Below are positions 1 to 8,767 of a DNA stretch of 64,000 nt, in pieces. The translations under genes were made by a program, and so were the position numbers. The DNA comes from Allobosea sp. Lineage in GTDB: Bacteria; Pseudomonadota; Alphaproteobacteria; Rhizobiales; Beijerinckiaceae. Positions within the stretch are counted from its first letter, which is position 1, and every line of letters starts with the position of its first letter. The DNA is taken from assembly GCF_030695125.1 (NCBI RefSeq), contig NZ_JAUYTP010000045.1:1-64000 (forward strand), in the 5' to 3' direction. The notes below the pieces were generated by a model, which worked only from the letters and a program-made list of their open reading frames with translations, was not told the DNA's origin and did not search any database.

Positions 1-592
1 CGATGCGGGCCCCGAGCGCGCCCAGCAGAGCAAGGCAGATCAATGAGCCGCCCGAGACCGCCCAACTGATTGAGGTGGCGGAAACCGTGACGGCGATCGC
101 CAGGGGTATGGCGGCCCCGACCGCGAAGGTGGCCGCCGACGTCAGGGCCGCCTGCACCGGCCGCGCGATCGTATGGCCAGCTAGGCCGAGTTCGTCGCGC
201 GCATGCGCTGCAAAGGCGTCCTTGGCCGTCATCTGTACCGCGACCTCGCGGGCCAGCCCCGGCTCAACTCCGCGCGCGACATAGATCTGCGTCAGCTCGG
301 CCAATTCCGCCTCAGGCTGCTCTGCAAGCTCGCGGCGCTCGCGGGCCATGTCTGCCTGTTCTGTGTCCGACTGTGAGCTGACGGAAACGTACTCTCCCGC
401 CGCCATCGACATGGCGCCCGCGACAAGACCGGCAATGCCCGCGACCAGGACCTCGTCGGCACTTTTCGCCGCTGCCGCGACGCCGACAACGAGGCTCGCC
501 GTCGAGATGATGCCGTCATTGGCGCCGAGCACGGCGGCCCGAAGCCAGCCGATCCGATCGATCAGGTGGTTCTCGCGGTGGAGCGGGTGCAT
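1..592 (-). CDS. VIT/CCC1-family iron/manganese transporter, 3' end cut by window edge
   Basis: The reverse frame opens at ATG 592 and runs off position 1 after about 197 codons with no stop, so the C-terminus is missing. The N-terminus reads MHPLHRENHLIDRIGW followed by RAAVLGANDGIISTASLVVG. This is the signature opening of VIT1/CCC1 carriers, which move Fe(II)/Mn(II) across a membrane. A charged Glu/Arg-rich stretch follows (TEQADMARERRELAEQPEAE), matching the cytoplasmic metal-binding loop region between helices 2 and 3 of the family. Further hydrophobic segments precede the edge. The gene stands alone here, with about 260 bp to the next gene. The family call is firm; the actual metal is not determined. 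Confidence 0.85.
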   Translation of the reverse strand, partial: MHPLHRENHLIDRIGWLRAAVLGANDGIISTASLVVGVAAAAKSADEVLVAGIAGLVAGAMSMAAGEYVSVSSQSDTEQADMARERRELAEQPEAELAELTQIYVARGVEPGLAREVAVQMTAKDAFAAHARDELGLAGHTIARPVQAALTSAATFAVGAAIPLAIAVTVSATSISWAVSGGSLICLALLGALGARI

Positions 593-853
593 GGTAGCGG
601 TCCTTCCGGTTGGCCGGAGGCGGAAGCCGTCCCCGGCTGGCACCATGGACCAGGACGACCTGTCTTGTCCGATGCGGCAACCGTCCCATGAGCGCGTCAA
701 GGAAACGTCAGGCGGGGTCGAACCGCGCCCTGACGCCGCGCCGATGGCGCCTGAGGTCGAGCAGGAGCAACCTCGGCTGGGTTCCAGGGGAAGGTCGGAT
801 CAGGAACTGGCAGAAGCCCACTGCCGGCCGCGGTCCCGTTGCGGTCGCTTGGC

Positions 854-3409
854 TCAGAAGCTGACTCTCAACTGGGCTGTGCCGCCGATGCGGCGGGTAT
901 GCGCCGCAAGCTCGGAGTCGACTCGCATGCCGAGGCTGACGCTGGGGCTGAGCTTGATATCGGCCCCGGCCGCCAGCAGGGCGGCGTTGCGGCTGGGCCT
1001 CGCGCCCGTGACGCTGAAGCTGGCGCCGGCAAGCCCATTGATCGAGGCGGTCAGCTCGACATCGCGCTGGTGATAGGCCGCCCAGGCGGCGCGGACGAAG
1101 CCCGTCACGGGCGTGGCGCCAGCGATCAGATCGGCATCCAGCCGCAGGCCGAGTTCGCTGCGGCTGGTGGTGTCGGAGCGCCGCGCCAGCGTCAGCATGC
1201 CAGCACCGGCGCCCGTCCCATCGCGCTCGACGGCAGCAGGGCTGCTCGCCCGCACCAGCTGGAAAGCGGCCAGCGGCGAGAGCGTGACGCCGCTCCAGCT
1301 CATGACCGGCAGGCTCGCCTCGATCCGGCCGCTCCAGGCCTGCGTCACATAGGAGGCGGCCACGCCGGTGCGGCCGAGCGCGGGAATCGCGCGATGGGTG
1401 TCGGTATCGAGACGGGCATAGCCGAGCGCCGCGGCGAGATTGACGGTGCCGAGCGTGGTGCGCCCGTAAAGCCCGGCCTGGAAGACATCGGCCATCGCCT
1501 CGCCGAGCCCCCCCGACAGCGAGGCGCGTGACTGGCCACCGGCGACAGCGAGACCCGCGACCGTGCTGGAGCCGAGCCTGACATCGGCTCCGACCGCGAC
1601 ATGACCATCGGAGAGGTTGCGGCTCGCCGAGCCCGCGACCCGGTCGCCGTCGGTGCGCCCGGTCGAACCGAATGTCGCGCCCCAGAGCGAGAAGCGCGCC
1701 GGGTCGAAGCGCGCCCGCCCGGGCCCGTCCTGCCGCAACGGCAGGTCGGCTGTAAAGCCGGCCGCACCGCCGGGGCCACCCGAGGCGCCCGCGAGCCTGC
1801 CGGCGCCCGATCCATCGAGCATGGTGTGGAGGAACTGCCCCGCGGCGCTGTTGGCCATGGCGGGAGCGGCAGTGTGGGCCTCGCCCGAGAGCTGGTTCAC
1901 GGCAGCGGGGATGGCGGCCGCAGGCAGATTGTAGATCGCAAACAGCGCAGACGGGTCGACGCCGCCGGCCACGGCCCAGTCGATGCCCTGTGCCACCGCA
2001 TAGGCATTGGCTCGTTGGCCGGAGCCTAGCCCCAGGGTTGCAGGGGCCGCGGCCACGGCGGCGATCGGCGCGGGATCGGCAACGATCAGTGCCAGCGGCT
2101 TTGGCGTCAGGGTCAGTTGCACGTCGGTCGCGGTGTAGGCGACGCCGGTGGTGACGCCGTCGCCGAAGGAACCGGTCGTATCGACGGAGCCGAAGGAACC
2201 GTTGCGCCCGCCCTGGGCCGACAGCAGCGTGTAGGCTGTGCCAAACAGATAGGCGCCGCCGAGCGGGACGATCCGCAGCGTGCCGGCGAGCGCGGCCGTC
2301 CCGGTCACGTTGATCCGGTCGGAGACTGCACCCTGCACCTCGGCGACATAGACCGAGCCCGCGCCGAGCGTCAGATTGCCGTTGACGCTGAGCGTGCCCG
2401 GTGAATTGCCGGGCGAGAGCGTGCCGTTGACCGTCAGCGAGGGCAACTGCCCTGAGCCGCCGATGGTCGCGCCCGCCGCGACCGTGAGGCCCGACGAGGC
2501 CGTGATGGCGCCATTGACCACCAGCGTTCCGTCGTTGACTGTGGTCGCGCCGGTGTAGCTGTTGCTGCCCGTCAGGGTCAGGATACCTGTTCCGGTCTTG
2601 GTGATAGACCCGCCGGCGCCCGAGATCTTGCCGGCGAATGTCGTGCTGGCATTGCTGCCGCCGATCGACAATCCCTTCGCGCCGAGAATGATCTCGCTGG
2701 TCGCGCTCGCGCTCGCCAACGAGCCGACAGCGAAGCCTGCGGAGCTGAGGCCGGAGATGTCGAGCTTGCCATTTCCGGTGAAGCTGAGCGCTGCGGTTCC
2801 GCCGGCGACAAAGCCTGTCACCGTGATCGATCCTCCTGCCGAGGTCGCGAGCGTGGCGTTGCCGAGGCGCGCGCCTCCGGAGAAAGATATCTGGCCGGCA
2901 TTGGCGATGGCCGTGTTATCAAGAGACGCGCCCCCTCCAAGAGAGATGATGGCTCCTGCATCGTTGTTGACGACTGCACCTCGGACGACGCCAATACTAG
3001 TGAGCTGTAGCGTTCCCCCAGCCCGATTATTGATGGTTGCGCTCCCGCCTTGAACGACGAATCCGCCGTCACTGATGCCCAGCACGACACCATTGCCGAT
3101 TCCGAACACATAATCCCCGCTGAGGACGCGGATACCGTAGGGGAAAATCGACCCCGTTATGTCAATCGCTGTGAGGTTCGAGGCGTCGAACTCGGCGATC
3201 CGGGAGTTCACTGGCGCGGTCCCACTGACCCAGTTGCCGCCGTTGCTGTAAACGCCGTCGACCGGCACCGCCTTCCAGGTCTCCACGATCTGCGCCACGG
3301 CCTCGCCGCCGGTCACGGCCAGCGCGATCAGCGAAACACTGCCGAAAAGCGCGGCGCGGGCCTTGCCGGCCTGGCGCATGCCGCGCCCCGAAACCTGTGT
3401 CATAGCCAT
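854..3409 (-). CDS. Autotransporter (type Va secretion) with beta-strand repeat passenger and C-terminal beta-barrel
   Basis: An 851-residue protein that should export its own passenger domain across the outer membrane. Residues 1 to about 40 form a long signal peptide with a basic n-region, a hydrophobic core (LFGSVSLIALAVTGG) and an AVAQ cleavage site. The passenger is rich in Gly, Ser, Thr and Asn. Around residues 260-300 it holds an autotransporter-associated beta-strand repeat (ITKTGTGILTLTGSNSYTG, then TTVNDGTLVVNG). From about residue 580 to the end the pattern is that of an outer-membrane barrel, ending in the aromatic terminus LRVSF expected for BamA recognition. No protease catalytic motif was recognised in the passenger, so adhesin or surface-layer roles are guesses. 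Single gene with no clear partners. Confidence 0.85.
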   Translation of the reverse strand: MAMTQVSGRGMRQAGKARAALFGSVSLIALAVTGGEAVAQIVETWKAVPVDGVYSNGGNWVSGTAPVNSRIAEFDASNLTAIDITGSIFPYGIRVLSGDYVFGIGNGVVLGISDGGFVVQGGSATINNRAGGTLQLTSIGVVRGAVVNNDAGAIISLGGGASLDNTAIANAGQISFSGGARLGNATLATSAGGSITVTGFVAGGTAALSFTGNGKLDISGLSSAGFAVGSLASASATSEIILGAKGLSIGGSNASTTFAGKISGAGGSITKTGTGILTLTGSNSYTGATTVNDGTLVVNGAITASSGLTVAAGATIGGSGQLPSLTVNGTLSPGNSPGTLSVNGNLTLGAGSVYVAEVQGAVSDRINVTGTAALAGTLRIVPLGGAYLFGTAYTLLSAQGGRNGSFGSVDTTGSFGDGVTTGVAYTATDVQLTLTPKPLALIVADPAPIAAVAAAPATLGLGSGQRANAYAVAQGIDWAVAGGVDPSALFAIYNLPAAAIPAAVNQLSGEAHTAAPAMANSAAGQFLHTMLDGSGAGRLAGASGGPGGAAGFTADLPLRQDGPGRARFDPARFSLWGATFGSTGRTDGDRVAGSASRNLSDGHVAVGADVRLGSSTVAGLAVAGGQSRASLSGGLGEAMADVFQAGLYGRTTLGTVNLAAALGYARLDTDTHRAIPALGRTGVAASYVTQAWSGRIEASLPVMSWSGVTLSPLAAFQLVRASSPAAVERDGTGAGAGMLTLARRSDTTSRSELGLRLDADLIAGATPVTGFVRAAWAAYHQRDVELTASINGLAGASFSVTGARPSRNAALLAAGADIKLSPSVSLGMRVDSELAAHTRRIGGTAQLRVSF

Positions 3410-3889
3410 TTCGAGGCGGTCTCCACCGTCAACCCTGCGGGCGAGCGCCCGCGCCGGCCGCGCATCGTCCTGGAACGCACGGCCCGCCTTTCTTCACGGC
3501 AGCGGCATGGCTGACGCCACGTCATTTCGACGAAACGGGCTGGATTATCGACGAACCGGGCAGAGGCCCGCAGACCGGCCTGCCGAGGCCGCGCCAGACA
3601 GGTTGCGCGGGGGGCCACGCTGAGGGCCCATGCTGATGATGCGGCGGGGCGGCCGAGCGGGGGAATCGCGGTGACGGCGACGGGCGAAACGGCGCGATCC
3701 CGGCCATGGGCCGGCAGGGCTCGTCGCGCTTGGCATCCTGACGATCCGGGGCAGCCCGATCCGCGACCTGCGCGGGAGCCGCGTCGGCCGCGCCGTGATC
3801 GTCTGCGCCCTGCCTTTCGCCGCTGGGCTCCCAAAAGGGGTCACGCCCGCTGATGCCGGCCCGGGCGCGCTGCTCACAAGCGCTACCCG
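3410..3889. other. Non-coding gap of 480 bp between the autotransporter and phnE
   Basis: No convincing gene is seen. Open frames here translate to Arg/Pro/Ala-rich shadow peptides with no family features. The segment must hold the autotransporter promoter and the 3' end of the phn operon. I could not identify a clean terminator or operator in it. Confidence 0.5.
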
Positions 3890-5518
3890 TCAGATCACCC
3901 GCGATCGAATCGTCGCAGTCACAATCTCCGTCACGACGACGACCGCGAAGATCACCAGGAGCACGAGGCCGACCTGATCCCAGTAAAGGTTGTCCATCGA
4001 GGCTTGCAGCGCGACGCCGAGCCCGCCCGCGCCGACCAGCCCGAGGACCGCGCTCTCGCGGACATTGATGTCCCAGCGGAACAAGCTCACAGCCAGAAAG
4101 GCCGGCTTCACCTGGGGCCAGAAGCCTTTCAGCAGGATGGCGCGGCGCGAGGCGCCTGCGGCGCGCAGCGCCTCGATGGGGCCCGCTTTCGCTTCCTCGA
4201 TCGCCTCCGACAGGAACTTGCCGGTGAAGCCGATCGAGTGGATGGCGATCGCCATCACGCCCGCCAGTGCGCCCGGCCCGAAGACGGCGACGAAGAGCAG
4301 TGCCCAGACCAGCGTATGGACCGAGCGCGTCGCGACCAGGATGAAGCGGCCGAGCGCATTGACCCAGGGCGACGGAGCGACGTTGCGGGCACACATCAGC
4401 GCGACCGGCGTGGCCAGCAGGATGGCGAGGATCGTGCCCAGCGTGGCGGTGTGCAGCGTCTCGACCAGGGCCGTGCCCACGGTCGTGCCGAAATAGCGCC
4501 AGTCGATCGGCCACATCCGCCCGAACAGGTCGGCGGTCTGCTGCGGCGCGTCGTAGAGAAATTCCGGGATGACCTCGATGGTCTGCACCGACCAGCCGAG
4601 CGCCAGGCCCGCCAGCCCCCAGAAGGCCAGGCGCAAGCCCCGCTCCACGGGGGTGAACCGGCGCCAGAGCCGCCCTTTCGGGCTCTCGACGACGAGGCCG
4701 GACGGGGCCTCGTCCTGGTAGATCCGCCGCATGAAAGCGGAGAGCACCTCGCCCGCCATCACCGTGACGATGATCGCGATGATGATGGTCAGGACGAAAT
4801 CATAGTCGAAGCGCTGGAAGGCGGTGAACAGCGTCGCGCCGATACCGCCGCCGCCAACGAGGCCGACGAGCGCGGAATTGCGCAGGTTGGAATCGAGCTG
4901 ATAGGCCGCGAAACCGATGAAGCGCGGCAGCACCTGCGGCACCACGCCCATCGTCACCACCGACAGGAAGGGCGCGCCGGCGGCGCGCAGCGCCTCGATC
5001 GGCTTCATCGACATCTCTTCGATCGCCTCGGCGATCAGCTTGGCGATGAAGCCGAGCGTCGCGACCACCAGCGCCATCACGCCGGCGAGCGCGCCGAAGC
5101 CGACCGCCTTCACGAACAGGATGGCGACGATGACCGGATGAAAGGTGCGGCACAGCGCGATGACGCCGCGCGCCGCGACAGTCACCGGCAGCGGCATCAG
5201 GTTGCGCGCGGCGAACAATCCGAGCGGCAGGGCCAGCAGCACGCCCGCCGCCGTCGCGATGATCGCGATCTGCAGCGATTCGAGCATCCCCGACCACAGC
5301 AGCTGCATCTTGTCGGCGGCAGTGTTGGGCGGAAACATCCGGCCGAGGAAGCGGGCGCCATTGTCGAGCCCCAGGACGAAACGCTCCCAGCGGATGTCGA
5401 GGATCTGCGCGGCATAGGCGACATAGACGAGAAACAGCGCCGCGCCGATGCGCAGCGGCCAGTTGGGCGGAAAGGCGCGGGCGCGCAGGCTTCCCGAGTC
5501 GAGCGGAGGCGCGCTCAT
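3890..5518 (-). CDS. phnE: Phosphonate/phosphite-type ABC permease, two PhnE domains fused in one chain
   Basis: A 542-residue inner-membrane permease of the PhnDCE importer family. It contains two homologous PhnE-like halves. Each half ends in the EAA loop that contacts the ATPase: [20 protein letters not shown] around residue 170 and [20 protein letters not shown] around residue 445. Each loop is followed by a glycine-rich LVGGGGIG or LVGAGGLG segment. A single PhnE is normally about 260-290 residues, so this looks like a fused heterodimer (PhnE1-PhnE2). Its start overlaps the phnC stop by 4 nt (ATGA), so it is translationally coupled and last in the phnD-phnC-phnE operon. No C-P lyase genes are present, so the substrate (phosphonate, phosphite or phosphate ester) is open. 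Confidence 0.9.
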   Translation of the reverse strand: MSAPPLDSGSLRARAFPPNWPLRIGAALFLVYVAYAAQILDIRWERFVLGLDNGARFLGRMFPPNTAADKMQLLWSGMLESLQIAIIATAAGVLLALPLGLFAARNLMPLPVTVAARGVIALCRTFHPVIVAILFVKAVGFGALAGVMALVVATLGFIAKLIAEAIEEMSMKPIEALRAAGAPFLSVVTMGVVPQVLPRFIGFAAYQLDSNLRNSALVGLVGGGGIGATLFTAFQRFDYDFVLTIIIAIIVTVMAGEVLSAFMRRIYQDEAPSGLVVESPKGRLWRRFTPVERGLRLAFWGLAGLALGWSVQTIEVIPEFLYDAPQQTADLFGRMWPIDWRYFGTTVGTALVETLHTATLGTILAILLATPVALMCARNVAPSPWVNALGRFILVATRSVHTLVWALLFVAVFGPGALAGVMAIAIHSIGFTGKFLSEAIEEAKAGPIEALRAAGASRRAILLKGFWPQVKPAFLAVSLFRWDINVRESAVLGLVGAGGLGVALQASMDNLYWDQVGLVLLVIFAVVVVTEIVTATIRSRVI

Positions 5519-6300
5519 TCCATCCAGCCTTCGCCGCCATAGATCTCCGCCAGATGGCTGTCCTGCAGCCCGGCCGGCGGGCCGTCATAGACGACGAGCC
5601 CCTTCGACATGCCGATGATCCGCAGTGCGAAGCGCTTCGCCAGCGCGACGTTGTGGATGTTGACCAGCACGGGGATGTCGCGGTCGCGCCCGACCTGGGC
5701 CAGCAGTTCCATGATCTCGACCGATGTCTTGGGGTCTAGCGAGGAGGTCGGCTCATCGGCGAGGACCAGATCGGGATCCTGCATCACGGCACGCGCGATG
5801 CCGACGCGCTGGCGCTGGCCGCCCGAGAGCTGGTCGGCGCGCCGGGTGGCGAATTCGCCCAGCCCCACCGACTCCAGCAGCGAGAAGGCGCGCGCGATGT
5901 CGGCCTCCGGAAAGCGCCGGGTCCAGGCGCGCCAGACCGGCACATAGCCGAGCCGGCCGCAGAGCACGTTCTCGATCACCGTCAGGCGCTCGACGAGGTT
6001 GTACTCCTGGAAGACCATGCCGAGACGGCGCCGCGCCTGGCGCAGGGCCTCGCCCTGGAGCTTCGCCAGGTCGAGGCCGCCGAGCAGGATCGAGCCCGAT
6101 GTCGGATCGACGAGCCGGTTGATGCAGCGGATCAGCGTCGACTTGCCGGTGCCCGACGGGCCGATGATCGCGACGATGCCCGGCTCGGAGACCGTCAGCG
6201 AGATGTCGCGCAGCACCGGCTGTCCGGGCCGGTACTCCTTGACGAGGTTTCGGATGACGAGCGCCCGGCCCTGGCCGGACGCCACAGGCAGGGCGCTCAT
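5515..6300 (-). CDS. phnC: Phosphonate-type ABC transporter ATP-binding protein PhnC
   Basis: A 261-residue ATPase that powers the phnE permease at the cytoplasmic face. Visible motifs are Walker [10 protein letters not shown] (about residues 43-51), Q-loop [11 protein letters not shown] signature LSGGQRQRV, Walker [14 protein letters not shown], and a switch histidine in VNIHNVALA. The length and motif spacing fit the PhnC family. It lies 35 nt downstream of phnD and overlaps phnE by 4 nt. The family is clear; the substrate comes from the operon context only. Confidence 0.92.
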   Translation of the reverse strand: MSALPVASGQGRALVIRNLVKEYRPGQPVLRDISLTVSEPGIVAIIGPSGTGKSTLIRCINRLVDPTSGSILLGGLDLAKLQGEALRQARRRLGMVFQEYNLVERLTVIENVLCGRLGYVPVWRAWTRRFPEADIARAFSLLESVGLGEFATRRADQLSGGQRQRVGIARAVMQDPDLVLADEPTSSLDPKTSVEIMELLAQVGRDRDIPVLVNIHNVALAKRFALRIIGMSKGLVVYDGPPAGLQDSHLAEIYGGEGWME

Positions 6301-6335
6301 GATGGGAAAACCTCGTTGACGACGGCGTGTGCTGA

Positions 6336-7385
6336 TCAGGGCGCCTTGGCCGGCGCCGCGTTCTTCTTGGCGAGCGCGTCCGCCTCGCGCTTGGCCTCGG
6401 CGTCATAGGCCGATTTGTTGTAGGGCGTGCCGGACTTCTCGGCGACATCGCGCACCACCGCCCAGTCCTTCTGGTAGGTGATCGGCAGGAAGCGGTCGTC
6501 GCCGTTGAACTCCTTGGTCATCTCGGGCGTGAAGCGGAAGGAGTAGAAGCAGTCGGTCAGCTTCTTGGCGAGTTCCGGCTTGAGGTCGTGGGCGTAGGCG
6601 AATGACGAGGTCGGGAAGATGGCGCTGCGGTAGATCTCGCGCACATCCTCCTTCTTGATCGTGCCGCGCACGATCATGCGCTCATAGACGTCGCCGGCGA
6701 CCGCGCCCATGTCGTAGTCACCCGAGACGACGCCGAGGATCGACTTGTCGTGCCCGCCCGACATCAGCGGCTTGTAGTCGGTCTCCGCCGTCAAGCCATG
6801 CTCGGGGAAGAGCACCCGGGGTGCGAGATTGCCCGAGTTGGACGAGGGCGAGGTGTGAGCGACCTTCTTGCCCTTCAGGTCGGAGAGCTTCTGATAGGGG
6901 CTCGAGGCCTTGACCACGGCGACGAGGTTGTAGCCGCGCACACCCTCGGACGAGCCTTTCGCCGCGAAGGGGACGGCGCCGGCGAGGTTCACGGCAAAGC
7001 CGGTCGGGCCGGTCGAGAAGCCGGCAAAATGCAGCCGCCCGGAGCGCATGGCCTCGATCTCGGCCGAATTGGACTGGACCGGATAATAGACGATCCGCTT
7101 GCCGGTGCAGGTGGCGAGATGGTCGCTCAGCGGCTTGAAGATGTTGGCGTAGACGGCCGGATCCTCGACCGGCGTATAGGCCCAGACCAGCGCGGAGGGG
7201 TCTTTCCACTTCTTCGGATCGGTGGGCGCATCCGCCACGAGATCCTTGTTGGCGTCGCAGTACATCGTGTCGAGCTGGCCGGTATGCGGACAGGTGTCCT
7301 GCGCGAGGGCGGCACCGCTCCAGCCTGCGCCGAGGCCTGCCAGGAGCGAGGCGGCTGCGGCCATCGAGGTGATTTTCAGGTTCAT
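6336..7385 (-). CDS. phnD: Periplasmic phosphonate/phosphite-binding protein PhnD
   Basis: A 349-residue solute-binding protein that captures the anion and delivers it to the PhnE permease. ATG 7385 is chosen because GGGAGAA lies 7-9 nt upstream and a clean signal peptide follows ([20 protein letters not shown], cleavage near ALAQD). A longer frame to 7457 would add a non-signal leader. Family features include the [21 protein letters not shown] opening and the [17 protein letters not shown] ligand region. An [12 protein letters not shown] segment follows, typical of PhnD/PtxB/HtxB proteins, which bind the phosphoryl oxygens. It is first in the operon. A dyad that may be a Pho box lies about 50 nt upstream. 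Confidence 0.88.
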   Translation of the reverse strand: MNLKITSMAAAASLLAGLGAGWSGAALAQDTCPHTGQLDTMYCDANKDLVADAPTDPKKWKDPSALVWAYTPVEDPAVYANIFKPLSDHLATCTGKRIVYYPVQSNSAEIEAMRSGRLHFAGFSTGPTGFAVNLAGAVPFAAKGSSEGVRGYNLVAVVKASSPYQKLSDLKGKKVAHTSPSSNSGNLAPRVLFPEHGLTAETDYKPLMSGGHDKSILGVVSGDYDMGAVAGDVYERMIVRGTIKKEDVREIYRSAIFPTSSFAYAHDLKPELAKKLTDCFYSFRFTPEMTKEFNGDDRFLPITYQKDWAVVRDVAEKSGTPYNKSAYDAEAKREADALAKKNAAPAKAP

Positions 7386-7433
7386 CGAACGCTTCTCCCA
7401 AAGGCGCCGGTTCACCCGGCTTGCCCTAGGTAT

Positions 7434-7451
7434 GTGACACAAAACTGTCAT
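7434..7451. promoter_or_regulatory. Dyad upstream of phnD, possible Pho box
   Basis: GTGACAC-AAAA-CTGTCAT on the plus strand lies 49-66 nt before the phnD ATG. It has the 7-4-7 layout of PhoB sites, and one half is an exact CTGTCAT. The halves also form an inverted repeat (TGACA-N6-TGTCA), so it could instead bind a dimeric repressor. The orientation relative to phnD is not canonical. Tentative. Confidence 0.35.
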
Positions 7452-7655
7452 ATTCAACCCGGCGGCGGCGATGGAACCACAGCGGGCAGGACAGGCTCGG
7501 TCAGATCAGCGCCGAAAACCAGCCTCCTGCGCTGAGCAGAAGGGCGGAAAGAAGGGCACGACGGGACGGAGGACGGCATGACCACGCGACCTGAGTCGGG
7601 CCAGGGCCATCGCCGATTCCGCGGCGCTCGTCCGGCAGGAGCTGCCCGTAAGGCC

Positions 7656-7931
7656 TCAGTCGTCGTCGCCGTCCCGGGCCACGCGCTCCAGCGTGGCGGG
7701 GTCGAACTTGGCCTTGACGCGGCGCCCCTCGGCGTCGACAGCCCGGACCTTGTAGCAGCCATCGTCGGTCTTGATCCGGCGGATGGTCCAGCCTTCGGCG
7801 CGCAGCTTTTCGACCAGCGCCTCGCGTGGCTTCCACTCCGCCATGGGCGCCGAACAACGCTGGCTGGCGAGGGCGGGAGCGGCAAGGCCGACGAGGATCG
7901 TCAGCGCCACGATCGGCAGGATGAGTTTCAT
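7656..7931 (-). CDS. Small secreted PepSY-domain protein
   Basis: A 91-residue periplasmic protein. A signal peptide (MKLILPIVALTILVGLAAPA, cleaved near ALAS) is followed by one PepSY domain. The domain shows the usual pattern of a helix (REALVEKLRAEGWTIRRIK) followed by strands CYKVRAVDAEGRRVKAKFDP. Two cysteines (CSAPM and DGCYK) could form a disulfide. The gene is divergent from the response regulator at 8078, and the shared 146-bp gap holds one facing copy each of the TTCAG-N6-GTCAGCTT operator. Proteins of this type often sit next to OmpR-type two-component systems and may modulate the sensor or bind iron or heme. That role is inferred. Confidence 0.8.
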   Translation of the reverse strand: MKLILPIVALTILVGLAAPALASQRCSAPMAEWKPREALVEKLRAEGWTIRRIKTDDGCYKVRAVDAEGRRVKAKFDPATLERVARDGDDD

Positions 7932-7978
7932 GGGATGCCTCCTCCGCTCAGGGCGGCGATGGCGCCATCAACCATGCC

Positions 7979-7997
7979 AAGCTGACGCTCACCTGAA
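7979..7997 (-). promoter_or_regulatory. Putative response-regulator operator, copy 1 (before the PepSY gene)
   Basis: Read on the minus strand this is TTCAGGTGAGCGTCAGCTT, 47 nt before the PepSY ATG. The TCAG cores repeat directly with an 11-bp period, typical of OmpR/PhoB-family half sites on one DNA face. Two more copies lie at 8015 and 10141. Confidence 0.6.
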
Positions 7998-8014
7998 TGG
8001 CCGGCGCGATTGCG

Positions 8015-8033
8015 TTCAGCCCGCTGTCAGCTT
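8015..8033 (+). promoter_or_regulatory. Putative response-regulator operator, copy 2 (before the response regulator)
   Basis: TTCAGCCCGCTGTCAGCTT, 44 nt before the ATG at 8078. A CATAAC sequence five bases downstream (8039-8044) could be the -10 box. Autoregulation by the downstream regulator is inferred. Confidence 0.6.
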
Positions 8034-8077
8034 CGTGCCATAACCGAGGGTATCCGTTCCGGAAGGCAGATGACGAC

Positions 8078-8767
8078 ATGCGCGTGCTCCTCGTCGAGGA
8101 CGACCCGATTCTGGGGTCTGCCGTGCGCGACCAGGTCGCCGCCGATGGTCATGGCGTCGACTGGGCGAAGCGGCTGGCGGACGCCGGCGCGTTTGTCCGG
8201 CTGGCGCATTACGACCTGATCCTGCTCGATCTGATGCTGCCCGACGGGCGCGGTCTCGATTTCCTGCGCGCCCGGCGACAGGCCGGCGACACGACCGCAG
8301 TGATCATCCTGACGGCGCGCGACCAGGTCTCCGACCGGATCGCCGGCCTCAATGCCGGTGCCGACGACTATCTGGTCAAGCCCTTCGATCTGGCAGAGCT
8401 CTCGGCACGCCTGAGCGCGGTGGCGCGCCGCTATGGCGGCAACCCGAATCCGCTGATGCAGATCGGCGGGCTGACGCTGGATCTGGCGGCGCGCAGCATT
8501 GTCCGGGACGGCTGTTCCATCTCCCTGACCGCGCGCGAATGGGCCCTGTTCGACGCCTTCATCCAGCGCCCGACCATGCTGCTCTCCAAGGCGCTGCTCG
8601 AAGAGCGGCTCTACACCTTCGATAGCGAGGTCGAGAGCAACACGATCGAGGTCTATGTCGGGCGCCTGCGCAAGAAGCTCGGGGCGGAGGTGATCGAAAC
8701 CGTGCGCGGCATGGGCTATCGGTTGGGCGCCGCGACCCTGGCCGGAACGGGAAAAAGCCCGCCATGA
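8078..8767 (+). CDS. OmpR/PhoB-family response regulator
   Basis: A 229-residue two-domain transcription factor. The receiver domain carries the acidic pair in VEDD, the phosphoacceptor Asp51 in LILLDLMLPD, a Thr in ILTAR and Lys in LVKPF. The C-terminal winged helix (from about residue 125) ends with the typical SNTIEVYVGRLRKKLG recognition-helix region and RGMGYRL. ATG 8078 is preferred over an upstream in-frame start at 7997 because GGAAGG sits upstream and the receiver domain begins at once. It overlaps the histidine kinase gene by 4 nt. It resembles the QseB/PmrA/TctD group. Likely targets are its own promoter, the PepSY gene and the DUF2271 operon, which share an operator. Confidence 0.92.
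   Translation: MRVLLVEDDPILGSAVRDQVAADGHGVDWAKRLADAGAFVRLAHYDLILLDLMLPDGRGLDFLRARRQAGDTTAVIILTARDQVSDRIAGLNAGADDYLVKPFDLAELSARLSAVARRYGGNPNPLMQIGGLTLDLAARSIVRDGCSISLTAREWALFDAFIQRPTMLLSKALLEERLYTFDSEVESNTIEVYVGRLRKKLGAEVIETVRGMGYRLGAATLAGTGKSPP

Noticed and set aside
3522-4514. A 330-codon reverse frame overlapping phnE
   Set aside because: Frame-shifted shadow of phnE with no family features.
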